Shown piece after piece: positions 26,484-35,694 of a stretch of DNA of 61,996 nucleotides. Made by a program: the position numbers and the translations under genes. The notes beneath the pieces were generated by a model. It did not search any database and had not been told where the DNA came from. It was given only the letters and a program-made list of their open reading frames with translations. This stretch comes from Bacillota bacterium (GTDB lineage: Bacteria; Bacillota; Clostridia; Peptostreptococcales; Anaerovoracaceae). Where the stretch lies: positions 1-61,996 of the forward strand of contig JAUNDC010000018.1 of NCBI GenBank assembly GCA_030526355.1. Direction: 5' to 3'. Position 1 is the first letter of the stretch, and each line of letters opens with the position of its first letter.

Positions 26484-27857
26484 ATGAGAAAAAAGAATAG
26501 TAAAGAATTGCAGAAGCTGCAGGGAGAGCTTCTATTTACAAATAAATACCTGATAAAGCTTATGTGGCCGCTGTTCGTTGAGCAGCTGCTTCTTTTTGCC
26601 GTTGGTCTGCTGGATTCCATAATGGTGGCAAGTGTCGGAGAGGCTGCAGTGTCAGCTGTTTCTCTGGTGGATTCCCTCATGATTCTGATAATTAATATCA
26701 TGACCGCTCTTGCCACAGGGGGAGCTGTAATTGTTGGTCAGTATCTTGGGCAGAAAAAAGAAGTTGAAGCCAGAGCAGCAGCCGATCAGCTTATATTGTT
26801 TGCGCTACTGCTGTCAATAGCTATAATTGCAATAATGTATACCTTTAGGAAACTTATAATATCTCTGATTTTCGGCAACATAGATGAAGATGTGGCACAT
26901 TACTGTTATGTATACTATTCTATAGTTATGGCGTCTGTGCCGTTTATTTCTGTATATAATGCAGGCGCGGCGCTTTTTAGAAGCACGGGGAATTCCAAAG
27001 CTTCAATGAAGGTCTCGGTGCTCATGAATTTTATAAATGTTGCTGGAAACGCAGTGTTGATATATGGATTCCACAGAGGTGTGGAGGGAGTTGCAATTCC
27101 TACGCTTGTTTCACGTATAGCAGCAGCTGTGATTATTTATATAATGTTGAGAAAGCCTGAACATATAGTCCATATAAGCATGCGATTTGTATTCAGACCA
27201 AGGTGGCACTACATCAGAAAAATACTTAAGATAGGAGTACCAAACAGCGTGGAAAATAGTATGTTTCAGCTAGGCAAACTGATACTACTGAGTATGATAT
27301 CAGGGTTCGGGACTGCTTCAATTGCTGCAAATGCAGTGGGGAATGCTGTTTCTATGGTTGCAGTGCTGCCGGGTATGGCAATGGGATATGGAATAGTATC
27401 TGTTATAAGTCAGTGTGTAGGAGCAGGAGATTATCAGCAGGTGGAATTTTATACGCGTAAGCTTATGAAATGGGTTTATACTATGATGTTTGTCAGCAAT
27501 GTGATTATACTTGTGTGTATTCCTTTCATTGTGAATATATATGGATTATCTGAGGAAACGGGAAGAATAGCGTCACACCTGATAATGATAAACGGATTGT
27601 GTGCTATACTGATATGGCCTCTTTCATTTTCATTGCCTAATGCTCTCAGAGCGTCCGGTGATGTGACATACACAATGATCGTAGGAGTAGGCTCCATGTG
27701 GGTATTTAGAATAGTGATGGGAATAATACTCGGCAGAACATTGGGTCTTGGTGTAATGGGAGTATGGATTGCTATGATTGTTGACTGGGCAGTACGATCC
27801 ATATGCTTCTGCATCAGGTATAAAAATGGAAAATGGAAGCATTCGTCGATTGCGTGA
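26484..27857 (+). CDS. MATE family efflux transporter (first of pair)
   Basis: Predicted cation-coupled exporter of the multidrug and toxin extrusion family, 457 residues with 12 hydrophobic segments. The start of the family fold reads LIKLMWPLFVEQLLLFAVGLLDSIMVASVGEAAVSAVS, and the second half repeats the pattern (GVPNSVENSMFQLGKLILLSMI). AAGGTGA precedes the ATG. The substrate cannot be told from sequence. It is followed at 16 bases or less by a second, divergent MATE gene. Confidence 0.9.
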   Translation: MRKKNSKELQKLQGELLFTNKYLIKLMWPLFVEQLLLFAVGLLDSIMVASVGEAAVSAVSLVDSLMILIINIMTALATGGAVIVGQYLGQKKEVEARAAADQLILFALLLSIAIIAIMYTFRKLIISLIFGNIDEDVAHYCYVYYSIVMASVPFISVYNAGAALFRSTGNSKASMKVSVLMNFINVAGNAVLIYGFHRGVEGVAIPTLVSRIAAAVIIYIMLRKPEHIVHISMRFVFRPRWHYIRKILKIGVPNSVENSMFQLGKLILLSMISGFGTASIAANAVGNAVSMVAVLPGMAMGYGIVSVISQCVGAGDYQQVEFYTRKLMKWVYTMMFVSNVIILVCIPFIVNIYGLSEETGRIASHLIMINGLCAILIWPLSFSLPNALRASGDVTYTMIVGVGSMWVFRIVMGIILGRTLGLGVMGVWIAMIVDWAVRSICFCIRYKNGKWKHSSIA

Positions 27858-27873
27858 TAGGAAGATGAAAATA

Positions 27874-29205
27874 ATGGATGATATATATACTGGAAAAATT
27901 ACAATAAAGAAATTTGTTAAATTTGTTTGGCCGTCAGTTCTGATGATGCTGATAATAGCTTTGTATTACGGGATGGACTCAATTTTTGTAGCAAATCTGG
28001 CGGGCGAAGAGGCCTTGGCTGCACTTTCGATAGCATATCCTGTTCAGGGGATTATCTGGGGAATTTCAGTAATGCTGGCATCCGGATCCAGTGCGATAGT
28101 TGCAATCAAAATGGGAGAAGGGAAGCAGCAGGAGGCTGATGAAAAGTATACGTCTATCTGTGTTGTCTCACTGTTGCTTGGGTGTGCTATCACAGCTGCA
28201 GGACTGGTGTTTATGGATCCAGTTGTCAGCTTTCTTGGGGCGACAGAGGAACTGACGCAGTATTGTGATGACTTCCTGACCATAATCGTATGGGGTTGCC
28301 CTGGAGCCTTCCTGGGAGTTCTGTTTGAATATTTCATAAGAGTGGACGGGAGGCCGGGATTCACGCTGTTACTGTATCTGTCGGGCGGTGTGACACATTT
28401 ATTGCTTGACTACATACTGATGGGGCCTTTGGATATGGGGATAAAGGGAACTGCATGGGCAAATCTGGGAGGGCTTTATATGATTATGATCATTGGCGGA
28501 GTATATTTCCTGTTAATGAAGACGAAGCTTTCATTCAGGAGATTCAAACCAGATTGGAGATTCATAGGCCACAGCTTTGTCAATGGTTCGTCTGAGATGG
28601 TAAGCGAGTCCTCGGCTGGAATTACCACGTTCTTTTTCAACTATGTAACCATAGCCCTTGTGGGGGAGGTGGGTGCTGCTGCAGTCAGCATCGTGCTAAA
28701 TATACATTATTTGATGATATCACTTCACCTGGGATATATTATGGGTGTGGCGCCTCTTATCAGCTATTTTTATGGTGCCAGGGAATATGAGAAGGTTAAT
28801 ACTCTGATAAAATATTCCAAGGTATTTATTTCGGTAACTTCTGTAGTGAGCGCAGCGGCTTGTCTTATTTTTGGCGAATATATAGTTATGGCATTCGAGC
28901 GGCCGGGCTCGGAGCTGTTCGATATAGCACTTACAGGCACCAGACTTCTGGCATCGGCGCTGTTTCTGTGCGGTATGAATATTTTCGCATCCGGATTTTT
29001 TACAGCATATGGCAACGGCAAGGTTTCTGCTGTAATTTCGGCTTCGAGAGCGTTGATAATGGTTATAGCAGGGCTAATGGTACTGTCATGGCTTTTCGGT
29101 ATGACAGGTGTATGGCTCAGTTTGACCTTTGCCGAGATTGCAACGCTGGCACTTACGGCAGTAATGATTGTAAAATATAAAGGTGTTTATAATTACAGGT
29201 TCTGA
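27874..29205 (+). CDS. MATE family efflux transporter (second of pair)
   Basis: Second 12-helix MATE protein, about 443 residues. It opens with KKFVKFVWPSVLMMLIIALYYGMDSIFVANLAGEEALAALS and is clearly a different subgroup from its upstream neighbour; the two share fold but little sequence. ATG 27865 touches the AGGAAG site, so ATG 27874 (MDDIYTGK) is preferred. Longer in-frame starts overlap the previous gene. The tandem arrangement may mean joint action or independent duplicated functions; MATE proteins normally work as monomers. Confidence 0.88.
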   Translation: MDDIYTGKITIKKFVKFVWPSVLMMLIIALYYGMDSIFVANLAGEEALAALSIAYPVQGIIWGISVMLASGSSAIVAIKMGEGKQQEADEKYTSICVVSLLLGCAITAAGLVFMDPVVSFLGATEELTQYCDDFLTIIVWGCPGAFLGVLFEYFIRVDGRPGFTLLLYLSGGVTHLLLDYILMGPLDMGIKGTAWANLGGLYMIMIIGGVYFLLMKTKLSFRRFKPDWRFIGHSFVNGSSEMVSESSAGITTFFFNYVTIALVGEVGAAAVSIVLNIHYLMISLHLGYIMGVAPLISYFYGAREYEKVNTLIKYSKVFISVTSVVSAAACLIFGEYIVMAFERPGSELFDIALTGTRLLASALFLCGMNIFASGFFTAYGNGKVSAVISASRALIMVIAGLMVLSWLFGMTGVWLSLTFAEIATLALTAVMIVKYKGVYNYRF

Positions 29206-29261
29206 TGAATGTGATGCAGCAGAGCAGCATTATAAGCAGATTTATACAGCAGCTTTATCTA

Positions 29262-29290
29262 TTGAAGAACAGGACGAATTCACGTATAAT
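29262..29290 (+). promoter_or_regulatory. prmA promoter
   Basis: TTGAAG (29262-29267), 17-bp spacer, TATAAT (29285-29290), 33 bp ahead of the prmA start. It makes prmA independent of the heat-shock operon. Confidence 0.65.
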
Positions 29291-29323
29291 AAACGAAATA
29301 AACATAAAAATCAGGAGGACTCT

Positions 29324-30307
29324 ATGAAATATATAGAATTCAGAGTACACGCCAGCAGGCAGGGAATAGAGCAGGTGACAACCCTGTTAATGATGAAGGG
29401 AATCACAGAGCTTTCTATCAATGACCCTGCTGATATGGAAGATATTTTAAACAAAAAACACGAATACGACTGGGATTATATTGAGGATAATCTGAAGACG
29501 GATTTAGACCGTGAACCGACTGTTTCGTGCTACTTTGAAGATACACCTGAAAACCGTGAAAAAATACAGCAGCTTAAGATTGCTGTAATGATGCTTAAGA
29601 GCAGTGAGCTGGAAGGTAAATATGGCTGGGATGTGGACTTCGGAAGGCTTTATGCAGAAGATATAACAGTGGATGACGAGGACTGGAAGGACAAATGGAA
29701 AGAGAACTTTAAGCCGGTTAAAATCACAGATACTCTGGTGGTGAAGCCGACATGGGAGAATTATAATGCATCAGAGGGCGAGATTGTGCTTCAGATAGAT
29801 CCCGGCATGGCATTCGGGACAGGCACCCATGAAACAACTTCACTTTGCCTGAAGCTTATGGAAAAGTACATGAGCGATGCTGTGTCAGAGAAGAAGGTTC
29901 TGGATGTAGGTTGCGGCTCAGGTATACTGTCGATAGCAGCGGCTCTGCAGGGAAGCAGAGATGTTCTTGGCATTGAAATCGATGAGGATGCCGTCAGAGT
30001 TGCCATAGAAAATGTGGAGCTCAATAAAGTACAGGATGCAGTAAAGGTAATTCAGGGAGATTTGACAAAGGGTATTGCTTACAAGGCTGATATAGTAGTA
30101 GCAAACCTCATGGCAGATCTTGTAATGACTCTTGCCGGAAGCGTTATGGAGCATATGGAGGATGACGGAGTATTTATTTCATCAGGCATACTGGTGGAAA
30201 AGAAGGACAAGGTTTCCGAAGCAATCATTGCTGCAGGCTTTGAAATAATCGAGATAGTTGAAGACGGTGAGTGGTGTGCGATTGCCGCAGGCCGAAAGGA
30301 TAGATAA
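29324..30307 (+). CDS. prmA: Ribosomal protein L11 methyltransferase
   Basis: Trimethylates L11 using SAM; 327 residues. An N-terminal substrate domain (MKYIEFRVHASRQGIEQV) precedes the linker KDKWKENFKPVKI and the catalytic domain with DPGMAFGTGTHETTSLCL near 168-185, VLDVGCGSGILSIAA (SAM motif I) and VVANLMADLV (NxxA/P-type motif). ATG 29324 follows CAGGAGG; the longer in-frame start at 29183 would overlap the MATE gene. Its stop overlaps the rsmE start by one base. Confidence 0.95.
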   Translation: MKYIEFRVHASRQGIEQVTTLLMMKGITELSINDPADMEDILNKKHEYDWDYIEDNLKTDLDREPTVSCYFEDTPENREKIQQLKIAVMMLKSSELEGKYGWDVDFGRLYAEDITVDDEDWKDKWKENFKPVKITDTLVVKPTWENYNASEGEIVLQIDPGMAFGTGTHETTSLCLKLMEKYMSDAVSEKKVLDVGCGSGILSIAAALQGSRDVLGIEIDEDAVRVAIENVELNKVQDAVKVIQGDLTKGIAYKADIVVANLMADLVMTLAGSVMEHMEDDGVFISSGILVEKKDKVSEAIIAAGFEIIEIVEDGEWCAIAAGRKDR

Positions 30308-31041
30308 TGAGCAGGTTCTTTGTTCCTCCGGAAAACGTCGGAGAGGATACAATAGTAATAGATAACAAAGAAGATCTTCATCACATGCTGAAGGTTCTTC
30401 GTCTCTCTGAAGGTGATAAGATCGATGTATCAGATTCAGAGGTGTGGGAATATAGATGTGAGATAATGTCACTTGATTCTGATTATGCCGAAGTGAGAAT
30501 AATGGATAAACAGAAATTTACTGCAGAACCTGATGTTCGGATCACATTATTTCAGGGAATCCCCAAACAAGGAAAAATGGAACTGATAGTGCAGAAGTGT
30601 GTGGAGCTTGGTGTGGAAAGCATAGTGCCTGTGTTTATGGCCAGAACAGTGGTTGTAGATAAGGGGAATTTCGGTAAGAAAATACAGCGGTGGCAGAAGG
30701 TTTCGGATGAGGCTGTAAAGCAGTGCAAAAGAGGAATAATACCGGAGGTCACTCAGCCTTTGAAAACTGCTGACGCGATAAAACAGTTTGACAGGTTCGA
30801 TCTCGTGCTCTTTCCATATGAGAATGAGGAAGGCAGAACGATTAAGGACGAGCTTAGAAGCTGTGAAAAGCCTGGAAGTATTGCAGTAATAATCGGTCCT
30901 GAAGGAGGCTTCTCCGACGAAGAGGCGGCAGCAATCGTTAGTGCCGGCGGCAGATCGGTTTCTCTTGGTAAAACCACCCTGCGGACAGAGACAGCAGGTA
31001 TGGCAGCTATAGCTATGATAATGTATGAATTGGAGTTATGA
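30307..31041 (+). CDS. rsmE: 16S rRNA m3U1498 methyltransferase
   Basis: SPOUT-type methyltransferase of 244 residues acting on 16S U1498. An N-terminal PUA-like domain (MSRFFVPPENVGED, HHMLKVLRLSEGDKI) is followed by KQGKMELIVQKCVELGVESI and the knotted SAM site IAVIIGPEGGFSDEE plus SLGKTTLRTETAGMAAIAMI. Adjacent to prmA as in most Firmicutes, and its stop overlaps the next gene. Confidence 0.96.
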   Translation: MSRFFVPPENVGEDTIVIDNKEDLHHMLKVLRLSEGDKIDVSDSEVWEYRCEIMSLDSDYAEVRIMDKQKFTAEPDVRITLFQGIPKQGKMELIVQKCVELGVESIVPVFMARTVVVDKGNFGKKIQRWQKVSDEAVKQCKRGIIPEVTQPLKTADAIKQFDRFDLVLFPYENEEGRTIKDELRSCEKPGSIAVIIGPEGGFSDEEAAAIVSAGGRSVSLGKTTLRTETAGMAAIAMIMYELEL

Positions 31042-31952
31042 TGAAAATAGTATTTCTTGACAGTGCAATAATCAATCCGGGAGATATTTCCTGGGAGAGT
31101 ATAGAAAGTCTCGGAACATTCGAGAATTATAAGAGATCAACACGAGCAGAGGCTTTGGAGCGTCTTCAGGATGCAGATGCGGCATTTACCGATTCGTTTC
31201 CTATAGACAGGGAGATTATGGAGAAGTGCCCTAAGCTTAAGTTTATCGGAATTGCAGCGACAGGTTTCAATCATATTGATCTTGAAGCTGCAAAGGAGCT
31301 TGGGATCGCTGTTGCTAATGTTCCGGCTTATGCGGCAAATGCAGTGGCTCAGCATGCCATGGCGCTACTGCTGGCTCTGACAAATCAGGTTGAGGTTTAT
31401 AACAATGCCGTTGGAGAAGGCGAATGGAGGCAGAGTGAGGATTATACATTTATCAAGACCCCTCTGACACTGCTGGCAGGCAAATCCATCGGAATTGTAG
31501 GGTATGGAGACATCGGAAGCAAGGTGGCTCAGATGGCTGAGGCTTTCGGGATGAAGGTTAATATTTACAGTCGTGATAAAGAGGCCGCCATAAAGTCAGA
31601 TGTTGTTTCGCTCAACTGCCCTCTGACAAAGGAAAACGCCGGTATGATCAATGCTGAATTTATCGGACAAATGAAGGACGGGGCTATACTGATAAATACT
31701 GCCCGCGGGGGGCTGGTGGATGAGGAGGCTCTGGCAGCTGCTCTCAAATCCGGCAAACTGGCAGGTGCGGGGCTTGATGTTCTCAGCTCTGAACCGCCTG
31801 CAGAGGATAATCCGCTTGTGGGTCTTGAGAACTGTTATATCACACCGCATATCGGGTTTATTCCTATCGAAGCGAGAACTGTTGTAATAGAAACCTGCGG
31901 TGCCAACCTGAAGAGCTTTGTTGAAGGCGAAGAGCTGAACAGGGTGGTTTAG
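31041..31952 (+). CDS. D-2-hydroxyacid dehydrogenase (hydroxypyruvate/glycerate type)
   Basis: NAD-dependent reductase of 2-oxoacids, 303 residues. The Rossmann loop is GIVGYGDIGSKVAQ near 151; the catalytic trio is Arg in INTARGGLVDEEAL, Glu in SSEPPAEDNPL and His in ITPHIGF. Sequence style resembles HprA-like hydroxypyruvate reductases. The stretch between YSRDKEA and KSDVVSLNCPLT is shorter than in typical relatives, as if the strand-helix that normally reads like VSLDELLxxSD were lost. It is coupled to rsmE (overlap). Of two adjacent ATG codons the second has better spacing from GGAG. Substrate uncertain. Confidence 0.85.
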   Translation: MKIVFLDSAIINPGDISWESIESLGTFENYKRSTRAEALERLQDADAAFTDSFPIDREIMEKCPKLKFIGIAATGFNHIDLEAAKELGIAVANVPAYAANAVAQHAMALLLALTNQVEVYNNAVGEGEWRQSEDYTFIKTPLTLLAGKSIGIVGYGDIGSKVAQMAEAFGMKVNIYSRDKEAAIKSDVVSLNCPLTKENAGMINAEFIGQMKDGAILINTARGGLVDEEALAAALKSGKLAGAGLDVLSSEPPAEDNPLVGLENCYITPHIGFIPIEARTVVIETCGANLKSFVEGEELNRVV

Positions 31953-32011
31953 GAACTTTCACGTTCCAGATAAATACCTTCCTGCATATGATGTATGGGA
32001 GGTGTTTTATT

Positions 32012-32983
32012 TTGCCTGATATAATCGTTAATGGATATGCGTATCCATATATTTCCCAGACTGTTCTGAGAGAGTGGCTGCCTTCTCTGACTTTCACGGC
32101 TTCGTTCAGTTACGGGTTTACCGGGAGCGGCGAGCTTGTCGATCTTAATGATGAAGCGTTATTGAATACTGTTCATGAAGAAGGTGGCATGTCGCTGCTG
32201 GTGCTGACACCGATAGATGAAACCGGAAGCTTCAATACAGCGCTTGTTTCAGAACTGCTCAATACACCTTATGCTGTAGATAATCTGATAGAGAACCTGC
32301 TTATAATGCTAAAGCTTAAGGGTATGAACGGTGTGGATTTTGATTTTGAATACCTTATGCCAGAGGATAGAGACAAGTACACAGCAATGGTAAAAAGAGC
32401 ACGTGAAGTCCTTAACGGAGAAGGGTATGTTGTAACAGTTGCTCTGGCTCCCAAGACATCGGCAGGCCAGAAAGGATTACTGTACGAAGGGCATGACTAT
32501 GGCGGTATGGGATATGCAGCCAACTATGTGCTGCTGATGACCTATGAGTGGGGATATACCTACGGTCCACCTATGGCTGTTGCTCCGTATAATCAGGTAC
32601 GGCGTGTAATAGAATACGGACTTACAGAAATCCCAGCAGATAAAATCTGGATGGGAATTGCAAACTATGGCTACGACTGGACACTGCCCTTTGTTCAGGG
32701 TGAGTCCAGAGCTGAGAAAATATCAAACCCCGAAGCTGTTGCAAGGGCTGCACGCTATGGGGCTGTTATACAGTTTGATGAGCTGGCTCAATCGCCATAT
32801 TATAATTATATCGCTGAAGACGGACGTGAGCACGAGGTCTGGTTTGAGAATACAGCAAGCTGGCGTGCCAAGCTTAATCTCATTCCTGAATTTGGCCTTG
32901 CAGGTATAGGAATATGGAATGTTATGGACAGCTTTCCTGATGGGATAGCGCTGCTCAATGAAATGTTCACGATTGTGAAGTGA
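32012..32983 (+). CDS. GH18 family hydrolase, SleL/YaaH-like
   Basis: Predicted glycoside hydrolase of 323 residues. The catalytic DxxDxDxE-type motif appears as GVDFDFEYL near residues 108-116, and LLMTYEWGYTYGPPMAVAP and GIANYGYDW are typical of the YaaH/SleL cortex-lytic N-acetylglucosaminidases of spores. No LysM domain or signal peptide is seen, unlike Bacillus SleL. The preferred start is TTG at 32012, 8 bases after GGGAGGTG; an ATG at 31988 lies before that site. The 3' end overlaps the convergent histidine kinase gene by 17 bases. A role in spore cortex turnover is likely but inferred. Confidence 0.8.
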   Translation: MPDIIVNGYAYPYISQTVLREWLPSLTFTASFSYGFTGSGELVDLNDEALLNTVHEEGGMSLLVLTPIDETGSFNTALVSELLNTPYAVDNLIENLLIMLKLKGMNGVDFDFEYLMPEDRDKYTAMVKRAREVLNGEGYVVTVALAPKTSAGQKGLLYEGHDYGGMGYAANYVLLMTYEWGYTYGPPMAVAPYNQVRRVIEYGLTEIPADKIWMGIANYGYDWTLPFVQGESRAEKISNPEAVARAARYGAVIQFDELAQSPYYNYIAEDGREHEVWFENTASWRAKLNLIPEFGLAGIGIWNVMDSFPDGIALLNEMFTIVK

Positions 32984-34340
32984 ATTGTTTCTGTGGAAGA
33001 TAAACGGTGATACGAGTTCCGATATCTTCTCTGGACAGAACATCAAAATAGCCTCTATGCCTGTCAATGATCCATTTGGCTATGGACAGCCCCAGTCCAG
33101 TGCCGCCGCTGTCCTTGCTTCTGGCAGGATCTGAGCGATAAAAGCGTTCAAACATGTGTGCAGCATCGTCGCTGCCGATGCCGATTCCTTCATCCTGAAT
33201 AATAAAGGCGGGACCGCTGATGGTTGTTTTAAGTATGATTGAGTCATTTTCCGGTGTGTATTTAGCTGCATTATCTATCAAAATTCTTGCCGTCTGTTTA
33301 AGCATTGAAATATCGCCGGTTATTCTGATGTCCTCAGTTGACGGTCTGAATTCGTATTTATGGCGGCTATCGATCATAAGGGATTCTTCATAAACTTCAA
33401 GCATCATATCGTTCAGCGAAAAGCTTTCCATGGTAAGCTTCGTTCTGCCGCTGTCGCCGCGTGCCAGGAAGAGAAGCTGTTCCACAAGCTTTTTCATGTG
33501 TTCGGTTTCGCTTTTTATAGCTTCGATGGATTCATCCAGTATGCTTACATCATCCTTGCCCCATCTGTCAAGCATATTGACATATCCTTGCAGAACAGAA
33601 ATAGGAGTTCGCAGTTCATGAGATGCGTCTGAAACAAAACGTGACTGCTGCTGGTAGCTTTCACGCATTCTGTCAAGAAGACCATTGATGGAATCTTCAA
33701 GATGCTCCATTTCAGCGTTACCTGTGTGCAGATGAGTTCCTTCGCCAGTAGGGCTTATCTGGTTGATTGCATGCTCAAGCTCTTCAATGGCCTGCGGATC
33801 GAAGCTTGCAGCACTGCCCAGCATGTCCGCTTTAAAGGCCAGATCATCAAGGGGCATAAGCTGGCGTCGTATTTTACGTGCACCCGAAACAGCCATACAG
33901 ATCAGAATTATCAGCTCTGCTATAGAAGCAATAAAAATATTCGAAAAAAGATCCACGAGAAAGGATCCGCAGTAGGTATACTGTGGAGTATCATCGTCTA
34001 TGTGGAATACGTAAAATGAACTCCCTACATATTCTCTGAAGGCAGAGGGGAGCATACGTTTCTGGTTCATGCTTTGCGAAGCTTTGTATTCCTTATAGGC
34101 GGAGATATATTGAGAATGTGGTGTTGAGAGCGTGTCTGATGCTTCTGCGGCAGTTTCAAAGCTTCGGTTTGAAATATCATGACCTTTCTGGGTATAGCTG
34201 CCCTCAATTGAACTGCACCAGAACAGCACAGCCACTATGATTATCAGCAGGTCGATTACAAGGAATGAAGAAAACATTCCCCAGACATTTCCTGCATTAA
34301 TTTTTCTTGATATTGATTTTGTACGTTTATTGGTGTTCAT
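32967..34340 (-). CDS. Membrane sensor histidine kinase
   Basis: Two-component kinase of 457 residues. Two membrane helices (about 20-42 and 133-155) enclose a ~90-residue extracytoplasmic segment. A HAMP-like stretch leads to the phospho-acceptor box RFVSDASHELRTPISVL (His near 241) and an ATPase domain with IDNAAKYTPENDS (N box), DEGIGIGSDD (G1), FERFYRSD (F) and GGTGLGLSIAKWI (G2). Its start overlaps the response regulator stop by four bases. The signal is unknown; envelope genes on both sides suggest wall stress or sporulation-related sensing. Confidence 0.93.
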   Translation of the reverse strand: MNTNKRTKSISRKINAGNVWGMFSSFLVIDLLIIIVAVLFWCSSIEGSYTQKGHDISNRSFETAAEASDTLSTPHSQYISAYKEYKASQSMNQKRMLPSAFREYVGSSFYVFHIDDDTPQYTYCGSFLVDLFSNIFIASIAELIILICMAVSGARKIRRQLMPLDDLAFKADMLGSAASFDPQAIEELEHAINQISPTGEGTHLHTGNAEMEHLEDSINGLLDRMRESYQQQSRFVSDASHELRTPISVLQGYVNMLDRWGKDDVSILDESIEAIKSETEHMKKLVEQLLFLARGDSGRTKLTMESFSLNDMMLEVYEESLMIDSRHKYEFRPSTEDIRITGDISMLKQTARILIDNAAKYTPENDSIILKTTISGPAFIIQDEGIGIGSDDAAHMFERFYRSDPARSKDSGGTGLGLSIAKWIIDRHRGYFDVLSREDIGTRITVYLPQKQFTSQS

Positions 34341-35017
34341 TTTACTATATACCCCACACCTCGGACTGTTTCAATAATCTTTTCTCCGAATCTGTCGTCT
34401 ATTTTGTTCCTGAGATAATGTATGTAGACATCTACCACGTTGGTTTCACCCATATAGTCGAATCCCCAGACTTTTTCCAGAAGTGTGTCACGAGATAATA
34501 CAATAGACCTGTTTTCGAGAAGGACTTCAAGCAGAATGAATTCACGGTGAGTAAGTTCTATGGGCTGACCGTCATAGCTGACCTGATGTGAGTCCTTGTC
34601 AAGAGTAAGATTACCGGTGGTAAGAGTATTATTATGGGTATCAGGTGGCACAGAATGCTTCCGCTTGAGAGCGACCCTTATGCGCGCCAGCAGCTCTTCT
34701 ATGGCGAAGGGCTTGGTGATATAGTCATCAGCTCCCATATCAAGGCCGGAAACCTTATCCATTACCGCATCTCTGGCAGTAAGCATTATTACAGGAATCT
34801 GAGAAGTTTTTCTGATACGGCGCAGCACCTCAAGGCCGTTGAGCTCAGGCAGCATTATATCAAGAAGCACAAGGTCGAAATGGCCGTTTTCGACCATTTC
34901 GAGACCCTCTCTGCCATTAAATGATTTTTGTATTTCATACCCCTCATGCACAAGCTCCAGTTCAATGAATCTTGCTATTTTTTCTTCATCCTCGATTATC
35001 AGTATTCTTTCTGACAT
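34337..35017 (-). CDS. OmpR/PhoB-family response regulator
   Basis: DNA-binding response regulator of 226 residues. The receiver domain has acidic EDEEK near 10, phospho-acceptor Asp in LVLLDIMLPELNG near 52, and the K in DDYITKPFA near 100. The C-terminal winged helix includes LTHREFILLEVLLENRSIVLSR and YLRNKIDD. It is translated with the downstream kinase (ATGA overlap) and follows a DUF4342-like gene by 16 bases. Four 11-bp repeats in the operon promoter are its likely binding sites. Confidence 0.95.
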   Translation of the reverse strand: MSERILIIEDEEKIARFIELELVHEGYEIQKSFNGREGLEMVENGHFDLVLLDIMLPELNGLEVLRRIRKTSQIPVIMLTARDAVMDKVSGLDMGADDYITKPFAIEELLARIRVALKRKHSVPPDTHNNTLTTGNLTLDKDSHQVSYDGQPIELTHREFILLEVLLENRSIVLSRDTLLEKVWGFDYMGETNVVDVYIHYLRNKIDDRFGEKIIETVRGVGYIVK

Positions 35018-35033
35018 GTTTATTCCTCATTGA

Positions 35034-35621
35034 TTATTTGTTTTCTTCTCTGCTGCCGGTCTGGCTGCTGTCATATTCTTTTATTTCTGTTTTCAGAGCT
35101 TCTGCAGCACTTGTGGCTTTGCCCATCGCATTGTTTATATCGTCTCTGCCAAGCTCAGGTCCTGCGAAGCTGTAGCTGAAGCCGAAGAACAGACCGACAA
35201 CCATCAGTATCAGCAGTGCCCAGAAGAATGCAATCATCAGCAGTATCAGCAGAAGTACAGGGATATCGATTATTACCTGACCATGTCTTCTGACGATAAA
35301 TTTGTTGTCACAGCCTTTTTTAAAAAGGTATTTGATACCGTTTTTTACGGAGTGCCAGAAACCTTTATCCTTTTTCTTCTGTTCCTCATGGTAGTTCTGA
35401 TAGCTTTCCGCCAATTGCTGAGGGCTTTTTGGCTTTTCTTCAGAGGTGCTTCTATCTGTGGAAAATGCAGCTGTATCATTACCATTTATCTTACCCTCTG
35501 ATTCAAGCTTCACCAGAGCATCCAGTATATCCCAATCACAGCTTTCCAGTGCTGATTTTGCATCCTCGTAGCTTACATTGGCTTTTTCTTTGAGTTTTTC
35601 AACTTTTTCAAGATGTTCCAT
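35034..35621 (-). CDS. DUF4342/UBA-like membrane protein
   Basis: Protein of 195 residues with an N-terminal UBA-like helical bundle (VEKLKEKANVSYEDAKSALE, residues about 5-45, ending DALVKLESEGK), a polar linker, a basic stretch (HSVKNGIKYLFKKG) and one or two hydrophobic helices near 118-150 (VLLLILLMIAFFWALLILMV). This matches the DUF4342 domain often found in Clostridia and of unknown function. It is the first gene of the two-component operon, so it may modulate the kinase or be a target of the same stress; that is inference. Confidence 0.75.
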   Translation of the reverse strand: MEHLEKVEKLKEKANVSYEDAKSALESCDWDILDALVKLESEGKINGNDTAAFSTDRSTSEEKPKSPQQLAESYQNYHEEQKKKDKGFWHSVKNGIKYLFKKGCDNKFIVRRHGQVIIDIPVLLLILLMIAFFWALLILMVVGLFFGFSYSFAGPELGRDDINNAMGKATSAAEALKTEIKEYDSSQTGSREENK

Positions 35622-35666
35622 TTTCTTATTCCTTTCTTCTTTAAACTGTTTCCTTTTGATGGTGTA

Positions 35667-35694
35667 ATATTACAACATGCACATTAGATAACAA
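35667..35694 (-). promoter_or_regulatory. Promoter of the DUF4342-regulator-kinase operon
   Basis: On the minus strand TTGTTA (35694-35689), 16-bp spacer, TAATAT (35672-35667), about 46 bp ahead of the first gene. Confidence 0.5.
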
